From NCBI GenBank assembly GCA_902775835.1, contig CACYNZ010000143.1, forward strand, positions 1-9,060: DNA of 9,060 bases, given 5' to 3'. The notes under the pieces are model-generated. The model was not told the DNA's origin. It saw only the letters and a program-made list of their open reading frames with translations, and did no database searches. Positions 1-7,111 of this stretch are shown here, piece by piece. Each line of letters starts with the position of its first letter. Within the stretch, counting starts at the first letter, position 1. A program made the position numbers and the translations under genes. The stretch comes from an uncultured Eubacteriales bacterium (lineage in GTDB: Bacteria > Bacillota_A > Clostridia > Christensenellales > Aristaeellaceae).

Positions 1-1056
1 AGCATTAAGCACGTATACCGGATTGCGCATGAGGTCTCGGAATTCCCGCATGAACACGGCCATGCCTGCATGCTGGGAGCGGTAATTCACGCGGTCAAGC
101 CGGACACTCCGGCGAGACACGGAGGTTTCGCTGCCCATGAGCGCGATGCGCAGATAGGTTCTGCCGCATACAGCAAACAGAAAGACGACAGCGGCTGCAC
201 CGGCGAGTAACAGCAGTCCCATCATGGGCCAGGAGCCGAGGAGGGCACGTCCTGCCCAGCCTGCGGGCGGGAAGATCGACGTCATCATGGTGATGATATT
301 GCGCTCACCGCTCAGAAGGCCGGTCATGACGCCGGCGAGCCCTTCCTCATCTCCGGCATAGCGGCTCATTGTGGATGAAAGCGTAAAGGACATCACCATC
401 TGGAACAGAATCATGAGGACGGTTCCGACCATGATCACAGTGTCCCGATGTCTGTTGAATACGGACAGATGCGCCAGCAGGTGCACAAGAAGCGCTGCCA
501 GGGCAAGCGGGAGTATCGGGCTCAGCAGCGTTACCAGGATGGCGCGCACAAGCAGCATGAAGTCAAAGCCGAGCCGGACCATATACATGATGCACAGCGG
601 CAGCACCAGAGCGGCTGTAAGCGCCATTTCTTCGGCATAAACTTCCGTCAGGCGGGAAGCATACAGCACACGGCCGGAGATGGGCAGGGCACCGTACATG
701 GGCGTATCCTTGCTGAAATACATTTTGCCGGTCAGCTGGTACAGGGAGAACATTAGTGTCAGAATCATGGAAATCATGACCACCATGACAAAGAGGACAC
801 TGGGGAGCGAGTCAATGTGCAGCAGGGCAAGCAGGGGAGCAAACCCTTCAGCGTTCTGGATGGACATAAGGGCACCGATCAGATACCATTCGATTACGGC
901 CATGTATACGGCCATGACCAGGAAAAGAATCACAATACCGATGATGCGGGAAATATCACGGAAGCTTTTCTTGTCGCCTGTACCGCTGCCTGAGCGGGTA
1001 AGCCCTTTGAGTGCCATTTTGATCTGGAGGGCGAGAAGCGTCAGATAGGTCTTCAT
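1..1056 (-). CDS. ABC-2 type exporter permease, partial (C-terminus beyond left edge)
   Basis: This frame stays open for 352 codons from an ATG at 1056 to the window edge, so the C-terminus is missing. The protein should be the membrane half of an ABC exporter, working with the ATPase encoded just upstream. It starts with a short basic cytoplasmic stretch (residues 1-37). Hydrophobic helices follow near residues 38-65, 86-108, 143-160, 168-198, 206-226 and 273-298. Between helices lies a YFSKDTPMYGALPIS segment (113-127). It matches the SKD...LPIS cytoplasmic motif of large two-half exporter permeases, which I recall as roughly 500-560 residues, so about a third may be missing. After residue 330 a MREFRDLMRNPVYVLN stretch appears to open a second soluble segment. 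The ATG overlaps the ATPase stop as ATGA, and only a weak upstream AAGGAAG is present, so translation is probably coupled. Family is fairly sure; the substrate is unknown. Confidence 0.88.
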   Translation of the reverse strand, partial: MKTYLTLLALQIKMALKGLTRSGSGTGDKKSFRDISRIIGIVILFLVMAVYMAVIEWYLIGALMSIQNAEGFAPLLALLHIDSLPSVLFVMVVMISMILTLMFSLYQLTGKMYFSKDTPMYGALPISGRVLYASRLTEVYAEEMALTAALVLPLCIMYMVRLGFDFMLLVRAILVTLLSPILPLALAALLVHLLAHLSVFNRHRDTVIMVGTVLMILFQMVMSFTLSSTMSRYAGDEEGLAGVMTGLLSGERNIITMMTSIFPPAGWAGRALLGSWPMMGLLLLAGAAAVVFLFAVCGRTYLRIALMGSETSVSRRSVRLDRVNYRSQHAGMAVFMREFRDLMRNPVYVLNA

Positions 1057-1790
1057 TGGGCACTCTCACTTCCTTCAGTGATTTCGAGGAAGATTTCTTC
1101 AAGAGAAGCGGCATGCTCCTGGCTGCGCAGCTCCTCCAGGGTTCCCTGGGCAGCAAGACGGCCTTTGGCAATCACGGCTATGCGGGTGCACAGTTTTTCC
1201 GCTACTTCCAGTACATGCGTGGAGAAGAAAACGGTCTTTCCCAGCTCGCACTGATGCTTCATTTCTTCCTTCAGAAGGTAGGAAGCGCGGGGATCCAGGC
1301 CCATCATGGGCTCGTCAAGGATGAGAATCTGGGGATCATGGATCAGTGCACCGATGGTGGCAATTTTCTGACGCATGCCCTTGGAATAGGAACGGATCTG
1401 ATTTCCCGCGGCATCGGTGAGTTCAAACAGTTCCAGATACTTTTCCATGCGGGTGCGCCGGTCAGCGGCGCTTACATCAAATATGTCAGCCATGAAATTC
1501 AGGTATTCGATGCCGGTGAGACGATCAAACAGATCAGCGCCGTCGGGCACAAATCCGATCATGCGCTTGGCTTCCATCGGCTGTTTCTGCATGCTGATTC
1601 CATTGACGAAGGCTTCACCTTCGGTGGGATCAAGAATTCCGGTGAGAATCTTGATGCTTGTGGTTTTCCCGGCTCCGTTCGGACCGATATAACCGAACAG
1701 TTCCCCGTCGTTCACGGTGAGATTCAGGTGATCAACAGCGAGCGTGCCGCTCTTGCTGTAGGACTTGGAAACATTGCGAAACTCAATCAT
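1053..1790 (-). CDS. ABC transporter ATP-binding protein (exporter type)
   Basis: This 245-residue nucleotide-binding subunit is a normal length for one ABC_tran domain. It should hydrolyse ATP on the cytoplasmic face to drive the permease encoded next. Walker A is GPNGAGKTT at residues 36-44 (K42). The signature is YSKGM at 135-139 in place of LSGGQ, as in Ecs/ABC-2 exporter ATPases. Walker B is ILILDE at 155-160 (D159, E160), with the D-loop GLD at 164-166 and the H-loop histidine at 192. The usual Q-loop glutamine is not evident; VPDGADLF (81-88) occupies that area. The start is the ATG at 1790, because AAGGAGG sits 7 bases upstream (1798-1804). A longer in-frame start at 1841 would add 17 residues with no homologous look and would run through that binding site. 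The gene overlaps the permease by 4 bases and is preceded by two candidate promoters. Substrate unknown. Confidence 0.95.
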   Translation of the reverse strand: MIEFRNVSKSYSKSGTLAVDHLNLTVNDGELFGYIGPNGAGKTTSIKILTGILDPTEGEAFVNGISMQKQPMEAKRMIGFVPDGADLFDRLTGIEYLNFMADIFDVSAADRRTRMEKYLELFELTDAAGNQIRSYSKGMRQKIATIGALIHDPQILILDEPMMGLDPRASYLLKEEMKHQCELGKTVFFSTHVLEVAEKLCTRIAVIAKGRLAAQGTLEELRSQEHAASLEEIFLEITEGSESAQ

Positions 1791-1797
1791 GGGAATT

Positions 1798-1804
1798 CCT
1801 CCTT
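1798..1804 (-). promoter_or_regulatory. Ribosome binding site of the ABC ATPase
   Basis: On the minus strand this reads AAGGAGG, a full Shine-Dalgarno match, 7 bases before the ATG at 1790. It fixes the start of the ATPase in preference to the longer in-frame ATG at 1841. Confidence 0.85.
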
Positions 1805-1812
1805 GCGGGTCC

Positions 1813-1841
1813 AATATAACAGCCCTTGAAATCCGAAACAA
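1813..1841 (-). promoter_or_regulatory. Candidate proximal promoter for the ABC exporter operon
   Basis: On the minus strand TTGTTT (1836-1841) is followed after exactly 17 bases by TATATT (1813-1818). The -10 is preceded by TGT, giving an extended TGnTATATT form. The -35 is poor (3 of 6), so the extended -10 would have to compensate. A transcript from here would have a leader of only about 20 bases, just enough for the AAGGAGG site. Recognised by eye only; weaker than the distal candidate. Confidence 0.35.
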
Positions 1842-1855
1842 TCCTTTGCGGCCCA

Positions 1856-1884
1856 GTTATACATAAACAGGGTTCAATTGTCAC
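1856..1884 (-). promoter_or_regulatory. Candidate distal sigma-A type promoter for the ABC exporter operon
   Basis: On the minus strand GTGACA (1879-1884, 5 of 6 to TTGACA) is separated by 17 bases from TATAAC (1856-1861, 5 of 6 to TATAAT). Transcription would begin near 1849 and give a leader of about 60 bases before the ATPase ATG. The site starts only about 10 bases after the stop codon of the last antiporter gene. A short inverted repeat, AATTG-N4-CAATT (1876-1889), covers the -35 and could be an operator, though five-base arms can occur by chance. Confidence 0.5.
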
Positions 1885-1893
1885 CAATTCCGC

Positions 1894-4089
1894 TTATTGC
1901 TGAAGGAGCAGAATCAGAATCACGGCAGCCAGGCCCAGGACCAGCAGAAGAAGTCCGTAGGACACGCTGTGACCGATCTCTTCCACTTCACGGTGGGCTT
2001 CTTCATGTGAAGCATCAAGAACATACTCATAGTCCTCGCGAAGCGGGCGGTAGATGAGAAGCGTGCGGTTCAGGATGCGGACGATCCGGTTCAGGCCTGT
2101 GCCCAGGGCATAGGTTAACCGGGTTCCGACAGGAACAGGTTTTCTTGTTTTGCGGAAATGGAAGATGGTGCGCCTGGAAAAGTACACCACGATTTCCGGA
2201 AGCTCCACAAGGAAGCGCGTAATGAACATGCATGCACGGGGAATCCAGTCTTTGATGAGCCGGCTTTCCGGCAGGGAAGCGACGAAGGATACCACGGCCG
2301 AAACAAACCTTGGAATATACTGTCGGATCAGGGCGGAGTCCGCATAGCCCATGATCAGCCTGTCCGGTACGCTGAGGAGTGTGGGGAGCCAGTGGAGAAC
2401 CGGGCGGTATACCGAGTTTTCCAGGTCCAGCCAGGCAGGCCAGCGGTTTACATACTCGGTACCGGAAGCAGTTTTGCGCATGAGAAAGCGCCGGACAATC
2501 AGGAAATAGACGGCAAGCCCGATCACAAGGCTTTCCATGGCACCCTTCAGGTTTTCCAGGGAGAAATAAAAGATGGGATGGGTCAGGGGATGGAAGCCGA
2601 AGAAAGGCATGGACCGGACGGCAAACGGTGTCATGAGGCTGCCCATGAGTCCGAACAGGGGAAGCATGATGCAGGATGCAGCCAGCGCGATGCGCGAAAG
2701 GGGAGAGGCATAGCCGGTCATCTGGTCAAACTCAGTCTGTCTGGAGGGATTCTTCTCATGGAAGATGCAGACGTACAGCTTGATCATGTAGGCAATGGTG
2801 AGGCCGCCGGAAATCAGAAACAGAATCTCAATGGCTTTGTAAGCCATCCAGCTTCCGCCGGTCTCACGGCTGTGGGCGATGTATTCCAGCAGGCCTTCAT
2901 GCAGCAGGGATTTGGAGTTGTAGCCGCTTCCGAAAGGCGGGATACAGGCAAGCGCAAGGCCGCCGCAGAGAAAGACGGCATGCAGGAAAGGCTTGCGGCG
3001 TCCGAACCCGCGGATGCGGTTCAGGTCCAGTTCCTCCAGGTTCATGAAAACGCATCCGGCACTCAGGAACAGGCAGAGCTTGATCAGGGAATGGTTTACC
3101 ATGTGCAGGATGCTTCCGTAGGCGGCCAGGGTTCCGTGATGCCCCAGAAGGACTGCGGTGGCCAGGCCTACGGTGATAAAGCCGATCTGACTGACAGAAG
3201 AGCAGGCCAGCGTGCGTTTGAGATTGACAGAGAAAAGCGCCAGCAGGGCACCGAGAAACATGGTGATGCTGCCGAGAATCAGAAGCATGCGCCCGAAAGC
3301 GTGATCGCCGGGCATGAGCCTTGAACAGATCACGATCAGCCCGAAAATACCGGTTTTGGTCAGCATGCCGGAAAGCAGGGCGGAAGCGGGGGCCGGAGCG
3401 ACCGGATGCGCTTTCGGCAGCCAGATGTGCAGGGGAAACAGACCGGCCTTGGCCGCAAAGCCGAAAAGCGTCAGCCAGGTTGCGGCCGTGATGGTGCCGG
3501 AGCTGCCCAGCCCCTGCCGGCGTGCGGCAAGAAGTCCGTCAAAGGAAAGCGTGCCCAGCTCACGGTACAGGAGAAACAGTCCCATCAGGGTGGTCAGACC
3601 GCCGATCACAGCCACGGCAAGATAGGTCTGACCGGCACGCATGGCCGCAGGCTCTTCCTCCTGCACGACCCATACATAGCTGGCCAGGGACATGATTTCA
3701 AAGAAAACCAGCGTGGTGTACAGGTCATCCGAGAAGAACACGCCGAGCGTGGCACCGAGGGTCAGCAGATTGAAGAAAAGATAGCGGCCCTGATGGTGAT
3801 CATGATGAAAGTACTGGGGAGAGAGCATGCCGGATATCAGCCACATGAACGATGCAAGAAGGGCATACAGAGAACGGAAGCCGTCGTTCCGGAAGTGGAG
3901 TCCGAGTCCCATGATGCCGGGAAAGTCCAGAGAAAAGCTGTCCGTGAAATACAGCCGGACGCAGCCCAGAAGGACCGCGAGAACCACGCCGAGAAAGGTT
4001 CCCCACCGCAGACGCGGGCCTGAGGAACGAAGACAGAAGACGAAAGGGGCCATACAGACCGGCAGCAGAATCAGTACGGGAATCAGCAC
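1894..4089 (-). CDS. Antiporter-like proton channel subunit, HyfB/NuoL/MrpA-like, with C-terminal extension
   Basis: This 731-residue polytopic protein has a Proton_antipo_M-type core over roughly residues 100-450. It is the fourth such subunit in the row and should form a proton or cation channel in the membrane arm. The family's path residues are visible: E131 in FFEIMSLASY, K214 in FAAKAGLFPLHIWLP with H221, K245 in SGMLTKTG, H329, H333 and K337 in LHMVNHSLIK, and K393 in GYNSKS. Loop 94-101 is rich in histidine (HHDHH at 95-99). After residue 545 comes an extension of about 185 residues. It holds an LDLENSVYRP motif (554-563), amphipathic basic stretches, an acidic segment (685-705) and a last transmembrane helix (about 709-729). 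The start is GTG at 4089, with AGGAAGG (4095-4101) just upstream and no better ATG. It follows the previous gene by 15 bases and is the last antiporter gene. Family sure; the exact orthologue (HyfB, NuoL or MrpA type) is uncertain. Confidence 0.93.
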   Translation of the reverse strand: MLIPVLILLPVCMAPFVFCLRSSGPRLRWGTFLGVVLAVLLGCVRLYFTDSFSLDFPGIMGLGLHFRNDGFRSLYALLASFMWLISGMLSPQYFHHDHHQGRYLFFNLLTLGATLGVFFSDDLYTTLVFFEIMSLASYVWVVQEEEPAAMRAGQTYLAVAVIGGLTTLMGLFLLYRELGTLSFDGLLAARRQGLGSSGTITAATWLTLFGFAAKAGLFPLHIWLPKAHPVAPAPASALLSGMLTKTGIFGLIVICSRLMPGDHAFGRMLLILGSITMFLGALLALFSVNLKRTLACSSVSQIGFITVGLATAVLLGHHGTLAAYGSILHMVNHSLIKLCLFLSAGCVFMNLEELDLNRIRGFGRRKPFLHAVFLCGGLALACIPPFGSGYNSKSLLHEGLLEYIAHSRETGGSWMAYKAIEILFLISGGLTIAYMIKLYVCIFHEKNPSRQTEFDQMTGYASPLSRIALAASCIMLPLFGLMGSLMTPFAVRSMPFFGFHPLTHPIFYFSLENLKGAMESLVIGLAVYFLIVRRFLMRKTASGTEYVNRWPAWLDLENSVYRPVLHWLPTLLSVPDRLIMGYADSALIRQYIPRFVSAVVSFVASLPESRLIKDWIPRACMFITRFLVELPEIVVYFSRRTIFHFRKTRKPVPVGTRLTYALGTGLNRIVRILNRTLLIYRPLREDYEYVLDASHEEAHREVEEIGHSVSYGLLLLVLGLAAVILILLLQQ

Positions 4090-4094
4090 GTGAT

Positions 4095-4101
4095 CCTTCC
4101 T
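4095..4101 (-). promoter_or_regulatory. Ribosome binding site supporting the GTG start at 4089
   Basis: The minus strand reads GAAAGGAAGGATCAC immediately before GTG. AGGAAGG at 4095-4101 is 5 bases from the GTG, and the overlapping AAGGA at 4098-4102 is 8 bases away. This supports GTG as the initiation codon of the 731-residue subunit. Confidence 0.65.
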
Positions 4102-4104
4102 TTC

Positions 4105-5580
4105 TTACACAGGGGTTGCGATGCCGCGGATCCATCCCAGCAGCGGAGAAGCGGCAACGCCCAGGACCAGCATCAGAATAACCATGACAAAAAGAGGAAA
4201 CTTCATGCGCCAGCCAGGGTCGAGTCTGCGCCCCTCCAATGCCCTGAGACCGGAATTCAGAGGACGGAAGTACATGACAAAGGCGGGGGTAAGCGCGTAG
4301 ACAGCCGACATCAGGGAAGCAATGATCAGCGCGGTCATGGCAATGATGCCCAGCCAGCCTCCGGTTTCCCTGGCCGCTGACAGGAGAATCCATTTGCTTG
4401 TAAAACCGCACAGCGGAGGTATGCCGCTCAGGGCTACGGCTCCGATGGCAAAGGCGGCGGTGGTGGCCGGCATCTGCCGGTGGAAGCCGCGCAGATCCTG
4501 TACATAGGCGCAGCGTGTGCGGACCAGGATGGCGCCGGCACACCAGAAAAGACAGATCTTGATCACGGAATGCATGATCAGATGGGCAAGACCGCCGGTC
4601 ATGCCCGAAGGCGTCATCAGGCAGAGCCCGGTGAGCATATAGGACAGATTGGAAACCGTGGAATAGGCGAGACGGCGCTTGAGATGTGGTTCACGCACTG
4701 CCTTGACAGCGGCAAGCAGAAGGGTAAAGCAGGCAAGCAGCAGAGCCAGGGTCTGCGGAAGCGAACCGCGCAGCAGCTCCGTGCCGTACGAGTAGTAAAT
4801 CAGGCGCAGAACGGCAAACGTGCCGGCGTTGACGACAGCCACAGCGTGCAGAAGCGCTGTGACGGGAGTGGGTGCCACAGAAACCTTGGGCAGCCAGGAA
4901 TACATGGGAAAGATAGCCGCCTTGGTGCCGAAGCCGACAAAGGCCAGAAGAAATACCCAGCGGAGCACATCCTCACTGCCCTGAATGCGTTCCGGATTCA
5001 GAGTCCCGCCCAGGGTGAAGGGAGCGCCGGTGCCGTAGTTCAGCAGAAAGATCAGGCCGACAAAAGCCATGGCCGCGCCGGTGATGGAGAATGTGACATA
5101 GGTTTCCGCAGCCTTGATGGAGGCATCGTCTTTCTTGTGGGAGACCAGGGGCAGCGTCACCAGTGTGAGACACTCATAGAACATATAGAGCGTGGCCAGA
5201 TTGGCGGCCGCAGCAATGGCGATGGTGATGCCCATGTACATGGTGTAAAAGGCGAAGAAAGCGTCCGGTCTTGACTCATACTCCATGTATTCAAAGGCGT
5301 ACAGCGTGGCCAGAGGCCAGAGAAACGCGACAAGCCCGGCAAAGAGGCAGCCCGGGCCGTCCAGCCGGAAGGCAATATCCAGGCGGTCCATCAGGGTATA
5401 CAGAGTATGGACTTTACCGTCCGCGTTCAGGATCAGAAGCGCGGTCAGAACGGAATTGATCAGGACCACTGCTTCCACATAAATGCTCCGTGCCCGGTCA
5501 GACCGGAAGCGAAACAGTGGAATGGCGGCGCCGGCCAGCAGGGGAAGCAGGATCACAGAACAGATAAGAAGCGGCTGCAT
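4105..5580 (-). CDS. Antiporter-like proton channel subunit (NuoM/NuoN/MrpD-like), third in row
   Basis: This 491-residue polytopic protein has a typical Proton_antipo_M length with about 14 predicted hydrophobic helices. Residues of the conserved path include E136 in MFYECLTL, K220 in GFGTKAAIFPMYSWLP, H337 and K341 in MHSVIKICLF, and K396 in GFTSKW. Two positions differ from the neighbours. The family's FPLHxWLP histidine is Y227 here. The helix-8 lysine (TK in the flanking subunits) is N251 in LLHAVAVVNAG, with a histidine at 245. NuoL also lacks that lysine and has a histidine in helix 8, so the site may be NuoL-like rather than dead. FEYMEYE (96-102) closely parallels FEYMEHE of the upstream subunit, suggesting these two are the nearest paralogues. 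The ATG at 5580 has AAAGGAGA (5587-5594) 6 bases upstream, overlapping the upstream TAA; the gap is 12 bases. The ion moved is not readable from sequence. Confidence 0.94.
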   Translation of the reverse strand: MQPLLICSVILLPLLAGAAIPLFRFRSDRARSIYVEAVVLINSVLTALLILNADGKVHTLYTLMDRLDIAFRLDGPGCLFAGLVAFLWPLATLYAFEYMEYESRPDAFFAFYTMYMGITIAIAAAANLATLYMFYECLTLVTLPLVSHKKDDASIKAAETYVTFSITGAAMAFVGLIFLLNYGTGAPFTLGGTLNPERIQGSEDVLRWVFLLAFVGFGTKAAIFPMYSWLPKVSVAPTPVTALLHAVAVVNAGTFAVLRLIYYSYGTELLRGSLPQTLALLLACFTLLLAAVKAVREPHLKRRLAYSTVSNLSYMLTGLCLMTPSGMTGGLAHLIMHSVIKICLFWCAGAILVRTRCAYVQDLRGFHRQMPATTAAFAIGAVALSGIPPLCGFTSKWILLSAARETGGWLGIIAMTALIIASLMSAVYALTPAFVMYFRPLNSGLRALEGRRLDPGWRMKFPLFVMVILMLVLGVAASPLLGWIRGIATPV

Positions 5581-5592
5581 ACTGCGTCTCCT

Positions 5593-7083
5593 TTACATCA
5601 GGCTTCTGGCAATGGACTGGAACAGAGAGATCATGCTTCCCGGGAAGATGCCGAGCACAATGGAAAGTGTTGTCAGGAGAATCATGGGCACAAGCATGAC
5701 CCAGGTTGGCTCCGCCTTTTCCAGAACGTCGGCAGGCTCGGAGCTGGTTTTTCCGGGGAAGAAGCCATGGATCGATACGCTCAGAAGATACCCGGCAGTG
5801 AGCAGGGCGGAGATCAGAAGGACCACCGGGCCCAGCACCCGGAGGAAACCGGGCACAACCACGGAGCTGAGGGAGCCCTGGGCGAGATACCACTTGGATA
5901 CGAATCCCAGGCAGGGCGGAATACCGACCAGTCCCACGGAGACAAGGGTGAAGCACCACATGGTAACCGGCATCTGTTTTCCGATGCCGTCCAGTTCGGA
6001 GGTGTGTGTCTTTCCGGTCTTATGAATGATGGCGCCGGCCGTCATGAAGAGGGTATCCTTGATCAGCGAATGGGCACACACATGCAGGAGCGCGCCGGCA
6101 AAGCCGAGCGGGGACATGGTGGAAAGACCGAAGAGTACATAGCTGACCTGGGAGACGGAGGAGTAGGCCAGACGCTTTTTCAGCAGGTTTTCCTTGTAGG
6201 CAAGAAGGGAGCCGGAGAAGATGGTGAAAAGCGTAAGGCACATGAAAGTTGTCTGCACCCAGGTTCCGGCGAGATGCTGGCATCCCACCAGGAAGTAGAT
6301 GACGCGGATGATGCCGAGCACGCCGGCTTTGGTAATGATGCCGGACAATACGGCGGACGCGGGAGCCGGGGCCACCGGGTGCGCCGTGGGCAGCCAGCCG
6401 TGCAGCGGGAACATGCCCGCCTTGGTGCCGAAACCCAGAATCATCAGCATGGAAGCCGCAAGGACGGTGGTTTCATGTCCGGCCATGGCATCCGTATTCA
6501 GCTGTCCGCCTGCGGCGAATGAGAAGGACTGGACATAGCGGGAAAGAATAAAGACGCCGAGCAGCACCAGCGATGCGCCGAGAACGGAATAGATCAGGTA
6601 CTTGATGCCCGCGGCCACCGCTTCCTTGTCCATGGTATGCATGACCAGGGGAACCGTGAGCAGGGTCATTAGTTCATAGAACATATAGTGTGTAATGATG
6701 GAACCGGCGAAGCACAGGCCGATGAGGATACCGAGCGTGGCGAGATAGAAACCGTAGAACCGTTTCAGATGGCCCTCGTGTTCCATGTATTCAAAGGAAT
6801 AGAAGCCGGCAAGACACCAGACGACGGAAATCAGAGCGGCAAAACACTTGCCGGTGGCATCAGAATGCAGGAACACCGGAAGGTTTTCCGACAGACGGAA
6901 CAGCGGCTGTTCCAGGTCCGGGGAGAGCAGCACCGGAAGCACCAGAAGCGCATTGCCCACCAGAGTGATGGAAATGATGGCTTTCCGCGCGCCTTTTCTG
7001 TCCAGCGCAGGAATCAGGGCCAGGCAGAGTCCCATCAGAACGGGAAAGAGAACGGGAACAAGCAGATAAAAGTCAGCAACCAT
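5593..7083 (-). CDS. Antiporter-like proton channel subunit (MrpD/NuoM/NuoN-like), second in row
   Basis: This 496-residue integral membrane protein has a complete Proton_antipo_M core. The full set of family charges is present: E137 in MFYELMTLLTVPLV, K221 in GFGTKAGMFPLHGWLP with H228, K252 in SGIITKAG, H334, H338 and K342 in LHVCAHSLIKDTLF, and K397 in GFVSKW. On family knowledge it should conduct protons across the membrane along a half-channel pair, as in Mrp and complex I antiporter-like subunits. HPVAPAPASAVLSG (235-248) is almost identical to the same block in the 731-residue subunit. The ATG at 7083 is preceded by AAGGAGG (7092-7098) at 8 bases. The gap to the upstream gene is 28 bases and the gap downstream is 12 bases, consistent with one operon. 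It could be called mrpD, mnhD or nuoN-like, but as a second such copy after mrpC I leave the symbol blank. Confidence 0.94.
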   Translation of the reverse strand: MVADFYLLVPVLFPVLMGLCLALIPALDRKGARKAIISITLVGNALLVLPVLLSPDLEQPLFRLSENLPVFLHSDATGKCFAALISVVWCLAGFYSFEYMEHEGHLKRFYGFYLATLGILIGLCFAGSIITHYMFYELMTLLTVPLVMHTMDKEAVAAGIKYLIYSVLGASLVLLGVFILSRYVQSFSFAAGGQLNTDAMAGHETTVLAASMLMILGFGTKAGMFPLHGWLPTAHPVAPAPASAVLSGIITKAGVLGIIRVIYFLVGCQHLAGTWVQTTFMCLTLFTIFSGSLLAYKENLLKKRLAYSSVSQVSYVLFGLSTMSPLGFAGALLHVCAHSLIKDTLFMTAGAIIHKTGKTHTSELDGIGKQMPVTMWCFTLVSVGLVGIPPCLGFVSKWYLAQGSLSSVVVPGFLRVLGPVVLLISALLTAGYLLSVSIHGFFPGKTSSEPADVLEKAEPTWVMLVPMILLTTLSIVLGIFPGSMISLFQSIARSLM

Positions 7084-7111
7084 GGTTCGTTCCTCCTTGG
7101 TGACGGTGAAA

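Larger units (their letters stand above)
1791..1893. other. Intergenic gap between antiporter operon and ABC exporter operon
   Basis: This is the only gap in the window longer than 30 bases. It holds the two candidate promoters and the ATPase ribosome binding site. I see no GC-rich hairpin followed by a T-tract on the minus strand, so no intrinsic terminator separates the antiporter genes from the ABC genes. Read-through, or termination by another means, is possible. Confidence 0.7.

Noticed and set aside
1056..1829. 257-residue open frame on the plus strand
   Set aside because: Covers the opposite strand of the ABC ATPase almost exactly. The ATPase has all ABC motifs and a strong ribosome binding site; the plus-strand frame has neither.
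1791..1841. 17-residue N-terminal extension of the ABC ATPase from the ATG at 1841
   Set aside because: It would pass through the AAGGAGG site and the proximal promoter; the ATG at 1790 is correctly spaced from that site and begins the typical MIEFRNVSKSY sequence of ABC ATPases.
1876..1889. AATTG-N4-CAATT inverted repeat as a transcription terminator
   Set aside because: Only a five-base AT-rich stem, with no following T-run; better regarded as a weak operator candidate, noted with the promoter.
2158..3324. 388-residue open frame on the plus strand
   Set aside because: Antisense to the 731-residue antiporter subunit. The product is hydrophilic, low in hydrophobic segments, with no family look and no good ribosome binding site. 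It follows from G+C-rich codon usage on the minus strand.
4480..5274. 264-residue plus-strand frame, and similar frames at 3406-4023 and 7565-8074
   Set aside because: All lie antisense to antiporter genes with intact channel motifs, and none has a convincing domain or start signal.
5407..6522. 371-residue open frame on the plus strand
   Set aside because: Antisense across two antiporter-like genes, crossing their boundary. Glycine- and histidine-rich composition, with no recognisable domain; shadow of real genes.
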